From Mycolicibacterium lutetiense (GTDB lineage Bacteria > Actinomycetota > Actinomycetes > Mycobacteriales > Mycobacteriaceae), in NCBI RefSeq assembly GCF_017876775.1, contig NZ_JAGIOP010000002.1, forward strand, positions 3,410,001 to 3,474,000: DNA of 64,000 nt. The letters run 5' to 3'. Shown here piece after piece: positions 33,235 through 40,799 of this stretch. The notes below the pieces were generated by a model that saw nothing but the letters and a program-made list of their open reading frames with translations, was not told the DNA's origin and did not search any database. The position numbers and the translations under genes were made by a program. Numbering within the stretch: position 1 is the stretch's first letter; every line of letters begins with the position of its first letter.

Positions 33235-34482
33235 GTGCCCAAATCTCCTGAAGAGCACGCCCGCAACTGGGATCGGCGCCACGAGGATTTCAATGACCAC
33301 GACCTGCTGTACGAGGTGTATTCGGTGATGCGCCAACGGGCGCCGATCGCACATACCGAGGCGCCCTTCTTTCCCACGGACGGTGCGTGGGTCGCGCTGG
33401 GTTATGACGAGTGCTATCGGATTGCGCAGGACTGGGAGCATTTCTCCAGCAACCCGACGCCCGAGGGCGCTCGGCAGGCCGGCGGTGACCTGGTGATCAC
33501 CCTCGATCCGCCGCGGCAACAGAAGTTCCGCAAGGTGCTCAATCCGTACTTCTCCCCGGCGCGGATGAAGGCGTTGACACCGCAGATTCGGGCCGAAACC
33601 GATGCGCTGATCGACGCGTTCATCGAAGCGGGGCAGGGGGACCTCGCCCAGGTCGCCTGGCAACAGCCCGGCATCGTGTTCTTCAAGTATCTGCTCGGCA
33701 TGCCCGTCGACGACGTCCCGTTGTGTCTCGAGTTGGTCGACACCGCGCTCAACGGTGCGGTCGAGCAGGACCGGATGCTGGCGTGGGGAAGGTTGTATCA
33801 GCATCTGCACGATGCGGTGTCGGCCCGCACCGCCGAACCGCCGCGCGATGACATGATCGACGTGCTGCTGCGCGCCGAGATCGACGGTGAACCGTTGCCG
33901 TTCAACGACATCGTGGCCAACGCCATCCTGTTGGTCCAGGCCGGTCTGGAAACCACCGCCAGTGCAATGTCTTTCGCATTTCACTACCTGGCCACCCATC
34001 CCGGGGAACGGGACCGCCTGATCTCCGAACCCGAAATTGTGCCGAGGGCCGTCGAGGAGTTCATCCGGTTCGCCGGCTCGATCCACAGCCTGCCCCGCAC
34101 GGTGGCCCAGGACGTCGAATTGAGTGGACAGCGGTTCTGCCCGGGCGAGGCTGTCGTGCTCAACTACGCCGCGGCCAACCGGGATGGCGCCCAGTTTCCC
34201 GATCCGGACCGCTGCGTGCTGGACCGCTCGGCCAACCGCCACCTCGGCTTCGGGGCCGGAGTACACCGGTGTCTCGGTTCCAACCTCGCTCGCCTGGAGT
34301 TCGCCATCGGACTCGAGCAGGTGCTGACCCGGATGCCCGATGTCTCCGTGGATCCTGGCGGCACCGCGGTGTTCCACGGCAATTCCGTGACGCGGGGCTA
34401 CCGTCGGGTTCCGGTGGTGTTCTCCCCGTCGGAACCGGTTGTATTGCGGGGACCTAACGATTCGGTGCTGTCTCGGGGTTGA
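33235..34482 (+). CDS. Cytochrome P450
   Basis: A 415-aa soluble bacterial P450. The heme ligand is Cys346 in FGAGVHRCLG (339-348), the ExxR motif is Glu275-Arg278, and the I-helix has AGLETT (236-241), where the acid of the usual AGxD/ETT is Glu239. The protein lacks an N-terminal anchor. There is no ferredoxin or reductase gene nearby, so it must use redox partners encoded elsewhere or the membrane proteins of this locus. It is the last gene of the cluster and starts 9 bp after the 142-aa gene. The CYP family and substrate cannot be assigned from memory. Confidence 0.93.
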   Translation: MPKSPEEHARNWDRRHEDFNDHDLLYEVYSVMRQRAPIAHTEAPFFPTDGAWVALGYDECYRIAQDWEHFSSNPTPEGARQAGGDLVITLDPPRQQKFRKVLNPYFSPARMKALTPQIRAETDALIDAFIEAGQGDLAQVAWQQPGIVFFKYLLGMPVDDVPLCLELVDTALNGAVEQDRMLAWGRLYQHLHDAVSARTAEPPRDDMIDVLLRAEIDGEPLPFNDIVANAILLVQAGLETTASAMSFAFHYLATHPGERDRLISEPEIVPRAVEEFIRFAGSIHSLPRTVAQDVELSGQRFCPGEAVVLNYAAANRDGAQFPDPDRCVLDRSANRHLGFGAGVHRCLGSNLARLEFAIGLEQVLTRMPDVSVDPGGTAVFHGNSVTRGYRRVPVVFSPSEPVVLRGPNDSVLSRG

Positions 34483-34520
34483 CGCCCCGGTGGGTAGCAA
34501 AGGCGTGGTTCAGTGAATCG

Positions 34521-35024
34521 ATGTCTGCTGCCTGGTCCCCGCGTCGCTGCCTCACCGCTGCGGTGACGGCGGGTATTACGTTGCTCGCGGTGGGGATGCC
34601 GTCGGCTTCGGCCGCGCCGCCCACCGATGCGCGCGGTTACGTCGACTCCACGGCGCGGTGCGCCAAGGCGGACGTGACCGTGTTGTTCGGCAGTACCGAC
34701 GCCTCCCGGGTGGCGATCTGTTCGGTATCGGGCGGAAAGTACGAGTACCGCGGTGTCCGCCTGCGCGACGGCGCCACGCTGACCGCGCCCGCGACGCGCA
34801 ACGACGATGGCGCGTTCCGGGTGGAGAACGCCGGGATCGAATACCTGGTGACGGCGAAGTCGCTGGTGCTCAGCGCGGGGGAGAAGGTGATCCGCGAGGA
34901 GCCGATGATCGACTTCCATCGTCCCGGTGCGACTCAAGCCCCGGCAGCCGCGTCGCCCACTCCCACGACACCGTTGCCGCCGCCGCTGGCCGCCGAAGTC
35001 GGAGGCAGCGCCGCCCGTCGCTGA
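34521..35024 (+). CDS. Secreted hypothetical protein
   Basis: A 167-aa protein with a signal peptide (residues 1-32, with RR before the hydrophobic core and cleavage after SASA). The mature beta-rich domain contains Cys pairs (ARCAKAD and AICSVSGG) and the core GVRLRDGATLTAPATRNDDG. A Pro/Thr/Ala-rich tail follows. ATG 34521 gives a normal signal peptide; upstream GTG codons would extend it. I recognise the style of mycobacterial secreted proteins but no named family. It lies 38 bp after the P450 and may have its own promoter. Confidence 0.7.
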   Translation: MSAAWSPRRCLTAAVTAGITLLAVGMPSASAAPPTDARGYVDSTARCAKADVTVLFGSTDASRVAICSVSGGKYEYRGVRLRDGATLTAPATRNDDGAFRVENAGIEYLVTAKSLVLSAGEKVIREEPMIDFHRPGATQAPAAASPTPTTPLPPPLAAEVGGSAARR

Positions 35025-35068
35025 CCCGCTGAGCAGCGCACTTGCCCGAGCAGTTGAGGGCAGCCGAT

Positions 35069-35087
35069 GAAAATGATAATCATTATC
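35069..35087. promoter_or_regulatory. Fur/Zur-type metal-responsive operator
   Basis: GAAAATGATAATCATTATC matches the classical 19-bp Fur box (GATAATGATAATCATTATC) at 18 of 19 positions. In this GC-rich sequence such a run is unlikely by chance. Mycobacterial Zur (FurB) sites are similar AT-rich palindromes, so either an iron or a zinc regulator is possible. It ends 3 bp before ATG 35091 and probably overlaps that gene's promoter. Confidence 0.75.
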
Positions 35088-35090
35088 GGT

Positions 35091-35534
35091 ATGAGTGCGT
35101 GTTCGTCGTCCCTACCCTCGGCTGGTCTGGACCAGCTGCTGGACCAACTCCGGCCGGGAACAATCCGGCTCACCGTTCCGGTCGTCGACGATGTCGTCCA
35201 GGTCGGCATCGGCGGCGACTTCGAAACCACCACGGTCGCGATGACGGCCACGTCGAGGTCGCTGCGGGCCCGACGGGTCGACGGCAGGCGTCTGCAGGTG
35301 CACATCGTCGAGGGTTGGACCGATGCGAGCGCGCCAGGGGTGGCAATCCCGGTGTTCGAACAGCCCGTGGACGAGTTGGTGCTCGAACGGTGCGACGGGC
35401 GCTGGGGGGCCGGCGCCGGTTTGCGTGCTGTCCGCCTGGCCGACCTCGATCGATTCGTCGGCACGCTCACCCGGTTCGCCCTGGCCAAGCAGTTCCGTAC
35501 CGGTGGCTTCGCTCAGACGGCGGGTGCGGCGTAA
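35091..35534 (+). CDS. Hypothetical protein under a Fur/Zur-type box
   Basis: A 147-aa cytosolic alpha/beta protein of unknown function, with a strand-rich N-terminal half (GTIRLTVPVVDDVVQVGIGG, RRLQVHIVEGWTD) and a helical end (LADLDRFVGTLTRFALAKQF). It has one Cys near the start and one in ERCDGRW, and no obvious metal-binding cluster. The in-frame ATG 35067 lies before the metal box, so ATG 35091 just after it is the more credible start. The position suggests induction under metal limitation. The 3' end overlaps the convergent TetR gene by 22 bp. Confidence 0.65.
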   Translation: MSACSSSLPSAGLDQLLDQLRPGTIRLTVPVVDDVVQVGIGGDFETTTVAMTATSRSLRARRVDGRRLQVHIVEGWTDASAPGVAIPVFEQPVDELVLERCDGRWGAGAGLRAVRLADLDRFVGTLTRFALAKQFRTGGFAQTAGAA

Positions 35535-36160
35535 GTCTGCAGGTACTGCGTCAGCGCCTGTTGGGCCTCGGTGAGGATCGCCCGGTCTTTCTCCGGACCG
35601 GCGTGAAAGGCCATCTCCAGCAGGCGATCACCCATCTCGACGGCGACCAGCGTCACCAGTGGATCGGTGCCCTCGCGGAGCAGGCCCCAGTGCAGCAGGC
35701 CGACATGTAGCGCGTTGGCGAACTCGGCTCGGCGTACGCGCGGGTCAGTGATCAGGCCGCTGGCCAGGCTGGTGTAGTGCAGGTTGACCAGGTGCGGGTG
35801 GTTGCGCAGGTGTTCGTAGTGGAATTCGAAGATGCTGTGGGCGACCTCGGCCAGGCTGGTCGGCGCCAGCGCGGAGAGGACCGCTGCGCCTTCGGCGTCG
35901 CGCCGGTCGAGATGGTCGGTGACGATCTCCTGCAGGATCGCGTCGCGATTGGGGAAGAACTGGTAGACCGTCGCGACCGGGACATCGGCGCAATGGGCGA
36001 TGGCGCGGGTGGTGACTGCGTCGACGCCCTGGGTCTCGAGCAGCTCGAGCGCTGCAGCCCGGATGCGCTCGACGCGTCGTCTGCTGCGCTCCTGTACTGG
36101 TTGGCGGCGCCGTAGGGGCTTGTGGGGGACCACGTCTGAATCGTCCCACATTACTGACAT
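35513..36160 (-). CDS. TetR-family regulator
   Basis: A 215-aa TetR-type protein with a basic N-terminus (PLRRRQPVQERSRRRVERI), a helix-turn-helix near 40-75 (AIAHCADVPVATVYQFFPNR) and a helical ligand domain. The QPVQERSRRRVERI start is typical of regulators of lipid or xenobiotic genes. ATG 36160 lies inside a short inverted repeat, ACATG-AGC-CATGT (36157-36169), a possible autoregulatory site. Its target is not clear; the nearest divergent gene is the esterase at 36435. Confidence 0.88.
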   Translation of the reverse strand: MSVMWDDSDVVPHKPLRRRQPVQERSRRRVERIRAAALELLETQGVDAVTTRAIAHCADVPVATVYQFFPNRDAILQEIVTDHLDRRDAEGAAVLSALAPTSLAEVAHSIFEFHYEHLRNHPHLVNLHYTSLASGLITDPRVRRAEFANALHVGLLHWGLLREGTDPLVTLVAVEMGDRLLEMAFHAGPEKDRAILTEAQQALTQYLQTYAAPAV

Positions 36161-36169
36161 GAGCCATGT
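36157..36169. promoter_or_regulatory. Short inverted repeat over the TetR start codon
   Basis: ACATG and CATGT flank AGC across the start of the TetR gene. Five-base arms are short, so chance is a real possibility; the location is the main argument. The rest of the 274-bp gap to 36434 shows no other feature except AAGGA before the esterase start. Confidence 0.3.
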
Positions 36170-36434
36170 TCACGTTTGTCGGCATCTGGCCGATATCCAG
36201 CAGTTTCCGGGCGCCTGACTATGTCCGGGTGGCTGGATTCACATAAGAAGGTGCACATGACCCGCGCCACGGGAGTCTATGTGGGGTTCGGTAAACGAAC
36301 ATGCGGGCGTCGAGGCTCGATGAGGATTCGCCCATACCGGGCGTTTCGCGGCTGCCTGTCGGCATACTTTCGGTGAGAATCCGCCAGACATTCTCAGTTG
36401 AACCAATTGACTGACCGCTCATTCGAAGGAAATC

Positions 36435-37340
36435 GTGTCGATACTCTCCACGCCGATGTTGGCCGATGCCATTGCCCGGGTCTTCGCCGTAGGGGTGAGG
36501 CCGGGGCCCATGCGTGGCGTTCGGTTCCCCGAAATACCGGGCCGCACAACGCTCATCGAGATCCCGACCCGTCACGGCAACGTTGCCGCCACGGTGTATC
36601 ACCCGGCGGCCGGCGAGGAGAAACCCCCGGTGTACGTGAACGTGCACGGCGGCGGTTTCGTCGTCGGGCACCGAGAGCAGGACGACCCGTGGTGCCGTTT
36701 CCTCGCCGCACACGCGAATGTCGTTGTGGTCAACGTTGATTACCTGCTGGCCCCGCAGCACCGGTTCCCCGTCCCCGTCGAACAGATCTATGACGTCCTG
36801 AGCTGGGCCTCGGCGCCCGACCGTGACTGGGACGGCAGCAGGTTGTGTGTCGGCGGGCAGAGCGCGGGCGGCAGCCTGGCCGCGGCGGCCTCGCGGCTGG
36901 CGTGGGAAAGCGGCGGACCGCGGATCGCCCTGCAGGTTCTGCACTACCCGCCGCTGGACCTGGTCACTGCCACGAAGGCCAAGCACTCCCCACTGGGCGC
37001 CAAGGCGGTGTTGAAGCCGTGGATGGGCGAGGTGTTCAATGCTGCCTATCTTCCTGATCGTGCTCGGCGCACCGACCGCCTGGCGTCGCCGGTATGGGGC
37101 GCAAACGCCGACGGAATCGACGGAATCGCCCCGGCGCTGATCGTCACCGCCGAGTACGACAGGCTGCGCGGCGAGGGCCACCAGTACGCCCAGAAACTCG
37201 ACGCGGTCGGCTCCCTGGCCGAGTATCACGACGTGCCCGGCGTCGATCACGGCTACAACATCATGAGCAACAACGCCGAGGTCACCCGCAAGGTCTACGA
37301 CCTGATCGCCAGACACGTCCGCCGCGCCACCGGTAATTAG
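36435..37340 (+). CDS. HSL-family alpha/beta hydrolase (esterase)
   Basis: A 301-aa hormone-sensitive-lipase-type esterase. HGGGF (about 71-75) is the oxyanion loop, GQSAGG (about 139-144) carries the nucleophilic Ser, and the acid and base lie in VTAEYDRLRGEG and VPGVDHGYN. Members hydrolyse short acyl esters in the cytosol. GTG 36435 is preceded by GAAGGA. It overlaps the convergent lumazine synthase stop by 4 bp and is divergent from the TetR gene at 35513. Confidence 0.9.
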   Translation: MSILSTPMLADAIARVFAVGVRPGPMRGVRFPEIPGRTTLIEIPTRHGNVAATVYHPAAGEEKPPVYVNVHGGGFVVGHREQDDPWCRFLAAHANVVVVNVDYLLAPQHRFPVPVEQIYDVLSWASAPDRDWDGSRLCVGGQSAGGSLAAAASRLAWESGGPRIALQVLHYPPLDLVTATKAKHSPLGAKAVLKPWMGEVFNAAYLPDRARRTDRLASPVWGANADGIDGIAPALIVTAEYDRLRGEGHQYAQKLDAVGSLAEYHDVPGVDHGYNIMSNNAEVTRKVYDLIARHVRRATGN

Positions 37341-37789
37341 CCCAGCGTGGCGTGCAGGGCCAAGGTGGCTGCGACGGCGTTGGCCGCCTCAGCGCCCTTC
37401 TTGACGAAGTGCTTCGTGAAGTAGTCGATGTGCTCGTCGTGCTCGTGGAAATGGTGCGGGGTGAGCACGACAGAGAACACCGGCACCTCGGTGTCGAGTT
37501 GCACCCGCATCAGGCCGTCGATCACTGCGGTGGCCACGAAGTCGTGGCGGTAGATACCGCCGTCGACGACGAGTCCGGCCGCGACGATCGCCCGGTACCG
37601 CCCGGTCAGTGCCAGACGCTTTGCGGTGAGGGGAATTTCGAACGCACCGGGCACTTCGAAGAATTCCAGCGCATCGCCGGCGATCCCATGGCTACCGATC
37701 TGTTCGGTGAATCCCTCGCGGGCCTTGTCGACGATGTTGCGATGCCAGGTGGCTTGCACGAATGCGATCTGCGTGGCTGCGTCAGACAT
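37337..37789 (-). CDS. ribH: Type II-like 6,7-dimethyl-8-ribityllumazine synthase
   Basis: A 150-aa lumazine synthase, which joins 5-amino-6-ribitylamino-uracil with 3,4-dihydroxy-2-butanone 4-phosphate in riboflavin synthesis. Substrate-site blocks are FVQATWH near the N-terminus, VPGAFEIPL (47-55), and the phosphate/catalytic region ending in HHFHEHDEH and FFVKKGAEA-like KKGAEAANA. The histidine-rich FHEHDEHIDYFTKHF segment suggests the decameric type II (RibH2) group. No other riboflavin gene is nearby. Its start at 37789 has TAGCGT 6 nt upstream, suggesting a leaderless mRNA, although it also lies 42 bp after the alcohol dehydrogenase on the same strand. Confidence 0.88.
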   Translation of the reverse strand: MSDAATQIAFVQATWHRNIVDKAREGFTEQIGSHGIAGDALEFFEVPGAFEIPLTAKRLALTGRYRAIVAAGLVVDGGIYRHDFVATAVIDGLMRVQLDTEVPVFSVVLTPHHFHEHDEHIDYFTKHFVKKGAEAANAVAATLALHATLG

Positions 37790-37795
37790 GTAGCG

Positions 37796-37801
37796 ACGCT
37801 A
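37796..37801 (-). promoter_or_regulatory. Possible -10 element for a leaderless lumazine synthase mRNA
   Basis: Read on the minus strand, TAGCGT fits the TANNNT pattern and lies 6 nt before ATG 37789. It would give this gene its own leaderless transcript independent of the upstream operon. Confidence 0.35.
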
Positions 37802-37831
37802 TCGCACCCGTGCCACCAGCGGATAAACACA

Positions 37832-38854
37832 TCAGCCGAACGTGACAACCACCTTGTCCGCCGCCCCGGGCGTCGACGCCAGCTCAAGGGCTTCGCTCAC
37901 GTCCTGGAACGGGACCGTGTGACTGACGATCAATGCATAGCGTTCCCAGTTGGCGACGAGATCTTTGGTCACCTCGAAGATCTCGTCCGGATAGCCCATC
38001 GATCCCACGATCGTGATCTCGCTGCTCATCACGTTGATGAACTCCACCGGGACAGCTTCCTTGTGGACGGCCACCACGCCCAGCGTCGCTCCGTGTTGTG
38101 CGGCGGTCAGCACGGTGGTGATCACCGACGGCGCACCCGCGGCATCGAGATAGATATCGGTGCCCGCCCTGCTGCCGAACCTCGACTCGCCCTCGCCGTG
38201 CAGTTCGACGAGCCGCGCGACGACGTCCTCGTCGGTGGCGTTGACCACCGCGTCGGCACCGATCTGCCTGGCTTTCTCCAGGCGTGCCGCGATCAGATCG
38301 ACCACGACGATGTGGCTGACGCCGACCGACCGGAAGGCCAGTACCGCGCCCAGGCCGATCGGGCCGGCACCGAAGATGACGACCTTGTCGCCGGTTTTCG
38401 GCCGGCAGCGGTTGACCCCGTGCCGGGCCACGGCCATCGGCTCGTTGAGGGCGGCCACCTCCCATGGGATGTGGTCGGGGATGACCTCAAGGCTGACCCC
38501 GCGTTCGGCGTTCTCGATGAGCAGATAGTCGGCCAGGGCGCCGGTGGCACCGCCGTTGCCGATGATGCCGCTCGGCGCGGCCATCGGATTGATCACCACG
38601 TGATCGCCGACGTCGATGCCCGTCACCTCGGCTCCGACCTCGACGACCTCGCCGGCGGGTTCGTGGCCCAGCGGGGTGTGGCCCTGCCGGGGCGGGATGC
38701 CACCGATCGCGATGTACATCGCGTCGGATCCGCAGATCCCACACGCCCGCATCCGCACCAACACGTCCTTGGCGCTGATCTGCGGACGGGGCGCGACGAG
38801 CGTCTCGGCGGTCCCCGGTCCGGTCACCGTCGACACGTTCATGCTCGCGGTCAT
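37832..38854 (-). CDS. Zinc-dependent alcohol dehydrogenase (MDR family)
   Basis: A 340-aa medium-chain dehydrogenase. The catalytic zinc ligands are Cys41 in CGICGSD with His64-Glu65 (GHEPAGE), and the nucleotide fold carries FGAGPIGLGAV near 162-172. The structural-zinc Cys4 lobe is missing; the equivalent region reads INPMAAPSGIIGNGG. Its ATG overlaps the sulfotransferase stop by 4 bp, so it is the fourth gene of the 42040-37832 operon. It probably oxidises or reduces an alcohol handled by the SDR, sulfotransferase and MBL protein upstream. Confidence 0.9.
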   Translation of the reverse strand: MTASMNVSTVTGPGTAETLVAPRPQISAKDVLVRMRACGICGSDAMYIAIGGIPPRQGHTPLGHEPAGEVVEVGAEVTGIDVGDHVVINPMAAPSGIIGNGGATGALADYLLIENAERGVSLEVIPDHIPWEVAALNEPMAVARHGVNRCRPKTGDKVVIFGAGPIGLGAVLAFRSVGVSHIVVVDLIAARLEKARQIGADAVVNATDEDVVARLVELHGEGESRFGSRAGTDIYLDAAGAPSVITTVLTAAQHGATLGVVAVHKEAVPVEFINVMSSEITIVGSMGYPDEIFEVTKDLVANWERYALIVSHTVPFQDVSEALELASTPGAADKVVVTFG

Positions 38855-40035
38855 GGCGCTGCTTCGAGCTCGATGTCGAACGTGTCGAGGTATTCGGAGA
38901 AGATGGGCTGCAGGTCATCCACCGACAACCCGTACTGGTCGAGACTGTAGGCGTTGGGAGCGAACCGGTCCTGGGGGTGCTCGGCGAGCCAGGCATTCAT
39001 CCTGCCCTCCACCTCGGGGGTGAGGTCGTCACCCGCCCAGTCGTAGATGCGTCGCATCATCGCGACCGGGTCCCGCATCATCTCCGAGTAGTGCATGTGG
39101 AAGAAGCGGTCGTCGCCGATGCGATCACGTGCGCGAAGCGGACGTTCCACGTGAAACTGCATCTGCGCCAAGGCATTACGGCCCATTTCCGGCAGGTTCA
39201 GCGCCTCGGGACGCAGCGTCATACCCTTGGGCAGCTTCCACAGATTGGCCAGGGAACCCGTCGCCTTGTACGGGTCGCGGTGAGCCCAGATCAGCCGCGC
39301 ATCCGGGAACACCTTCAACAGCGCGTCGATGTGCACCGAGTGCGACGGCATCTTCAGGCTCCAGGTACCCGGCGCAGTCGACTGCAGAACCTGCAGGTAG
39401 CGCTTCTGATACTCGTAGGTGCTGGTCATGTCGGCTTCGTGGAACAGCCATTCGGCGTATCGCGGGGACGCCAGGTACGAGTCCCACGACAAACCCTTGA
39501 AATCCTGGTTGTGGATGAACATGTCCTCGGTGGGGCCGTCGGCATCCTCCCAGTGCGGTAGCGCCATATTCGCCGCCGTCACCATCTCCAGGATCCGCTT
39601 CTGCTCTTCGAGCAGGGCCAGGCAGCGGGGATCGGTGCGCAGCATGTCGCTGGTCGCCGGTGGGATCGGCTCCACGCACTGCCAGTGCACCAGCGAGCGC
39701 CGGGCGGGGTCCTGGTCGAGCAGGTAGCTGATCACGGTGGTGCCGGTACGCGGCATCCCCAGCACGAACAGCGGGCGCTGCACCGGTATGTCCAGGACCT
39801 CGGGATGGGACTGGATGTAGTCGTGAACCTGCAGGCGGCGTCCCAGCGCTTTGACACAGTCGGAGATGATCCGATCCCGGCCGGACTCGCTATACGCCTG
39901 CGAGTTGTTGATCTCGTCGAGGATGATGGCCAGGCCCTCGCGCCAGGAATCGGAATCCACTTCGGAGAGGCCGGTTTTCGCGGCCGCCAGTTTGAGGACG
40001 TCGTCGGGGGTCGAGATGTTGTCGTATTCGCTCAT
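38851..40035 (-). CDS. PAPS-dependent sulfotransferase family protein
   Basis: A 394-aa sulfotransferase of the type abundant in mycobacteria. LGMPRTGTT (92-100) forms the 5'-phosphosulfate loop, and IWAHRDPYKATGS carries the Arg/Ser that bind the 3'-phosphate of PAPS. It would transfer sulfate to a hydroxyl of a lipid or sterol-like acceptor. ATG 40035 has GGAG 8 nt upstream; the longer frame lacks this. It starts 14 nt after the SDR stop. The neighbouring MBL protein resembles alkyl sulfatases, so the operon may both form and cleave a sulfate ester. Confidence 0.85.
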   Translation of the reverse strand: MSEYDNISTPDDVLKLAAAKTGLSEVDSDSWREGLAIILDEINNSQAYSESGRDRIISDCVKALGRRLQVHDYIQSHPEVLDIPVQRPLFVLGMPRTGTTVISYLLDQDPARRSLVHWQCVEPIPPATSDMLRTDPRCLALLEEQKRILEMVTAANMALPHWEDADGPTEDMFIHNQDFKGLSWDSYLASPRYAEWLFHEADMTSTYEYQKRYLQVLQSTAPGTWSLKMPSHSVHIDALLKVFPDARLIWAHRDPYKATGSLANLWKLPKGMTLRPEALNLPEMGRNALAQMQFHVERPLRARDRIGDDRFFHMHYSEMMRDPVAMMRRIYDWAGDDLTPEVEGRMNAWLAEHPQDRFAPNAYSLDQYGLSVDDLQPIFSEYLDTFDIELEAAP

Positions 40036-40049
40036 GGTCCGGGCTCCCG

Positions 40050-40799
40050 TCAGACCGTCAGGTATCCACCGTCGACTGCGACGGTCGTTCCGGTGATGTA
40101 GCGGGCGGCGTCGGTACACAGGAACAGGACCGTCGGCGAGATCTCGTCGGGCATCCCCATCCGGGCCATCGGGGTGTGGCGCATCTCCGGCTCGAGCATC
40201 TCGGGGATGTCGAGCACCGGGTGGGTCAACCGGGTGTCGATGAGGCCCGGGGCGACTGCGTTGACGCGGATTCCCTCATCGACCCAGCGACGCGACAGGT
40301 TTTTGGTCAAGGCCACCATGCCGGCCTTCGACGAGCTGTAGGCCGGGACGTTGACCGCCGATACGAAGGCCGACATCGAGATGATGTTGATGACGCTGCT
40401 GCCGCCCGCGATGGCACTGGCCTTGAGCCGGTCGTGGCAGGCCATAGAGAGACGCATGTGGGCGAACATGTTGACCGCCACCGATCCGGCGTAGCCGTCG
40501 GGATCCCATTCGTCCTTCTTCCCGGCGTACGGGCCGCCGGCGTTGTTGACCAGAACGTCGAGATCGCCGACCGAATCGGCCAGGGCGTCGATCGAATCGG
40601 GTTCGCCCAGCTGGCACTGCCGGAAGGTCATGGCGCTCAGGTCGGTCTCGGGATAGTCGGCGGCCGAGCCGCGCGTGCCGGTAACGGTCACGTCCGCACC
40701 GGCCTTCGCGAAGTCGCCGGCGATCGCGTAGCCGATGCCGCTGGTGCCGCCGGTCACCAGCACGTTTGTGCCGGTGAAGTCGAAGGTCAGGTTGTTCAC
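40050..40799 (-). CDS. Short-chain dehydrogenase/reductase
   Basis: A 249-aa classical SDR with TGGTSGIG (16-23), NNAG near 86-89, Ser in NIISMSAF, the catalytic YSSSK, and the TGTTVAVDGGYL end. The basic/Thr residues after strand 2 (VTGTRGS) favour NADP(H). The start overlaps the MBL gene stop by 4 bp, giving tight coupling. It probably acts on the alcohol or ketone intermediate of the sulfate-ester operon. Confidence 0.92.
   Translation of the reverse strand: MNNLTFDFTGTNVLVTGGTSGIGYAIAGDFAKAGADVTVTGTRGSAADYPETDLSAMTFRQCQLGEPDSIDALADSVGDLDVLVNNAGGPYAGKKDEWDPDGYAGSVAVNMFAHMRLSMACHDRLKASAIAGGSSVINIISMSAFVSAVNVPAYSSSKAGMVALTKNLSRRWVDEGIRVNAVAPGLIDTRLTHPVLDIPEMLEPEMRHTPMARMGMPDEISPTVLFLCTDAARYITGTTVAVDGGYLTV

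Noticed and set aside
32017..34500. 827-codon minus-strand open frame across paralogue 2, the 142-aa gene and the P450
   Set aside because: Three well-supported plus-strand genes with ribosome-binding sites and motifs occupy this stretch; the antisense frame is a by-product of GC bias.
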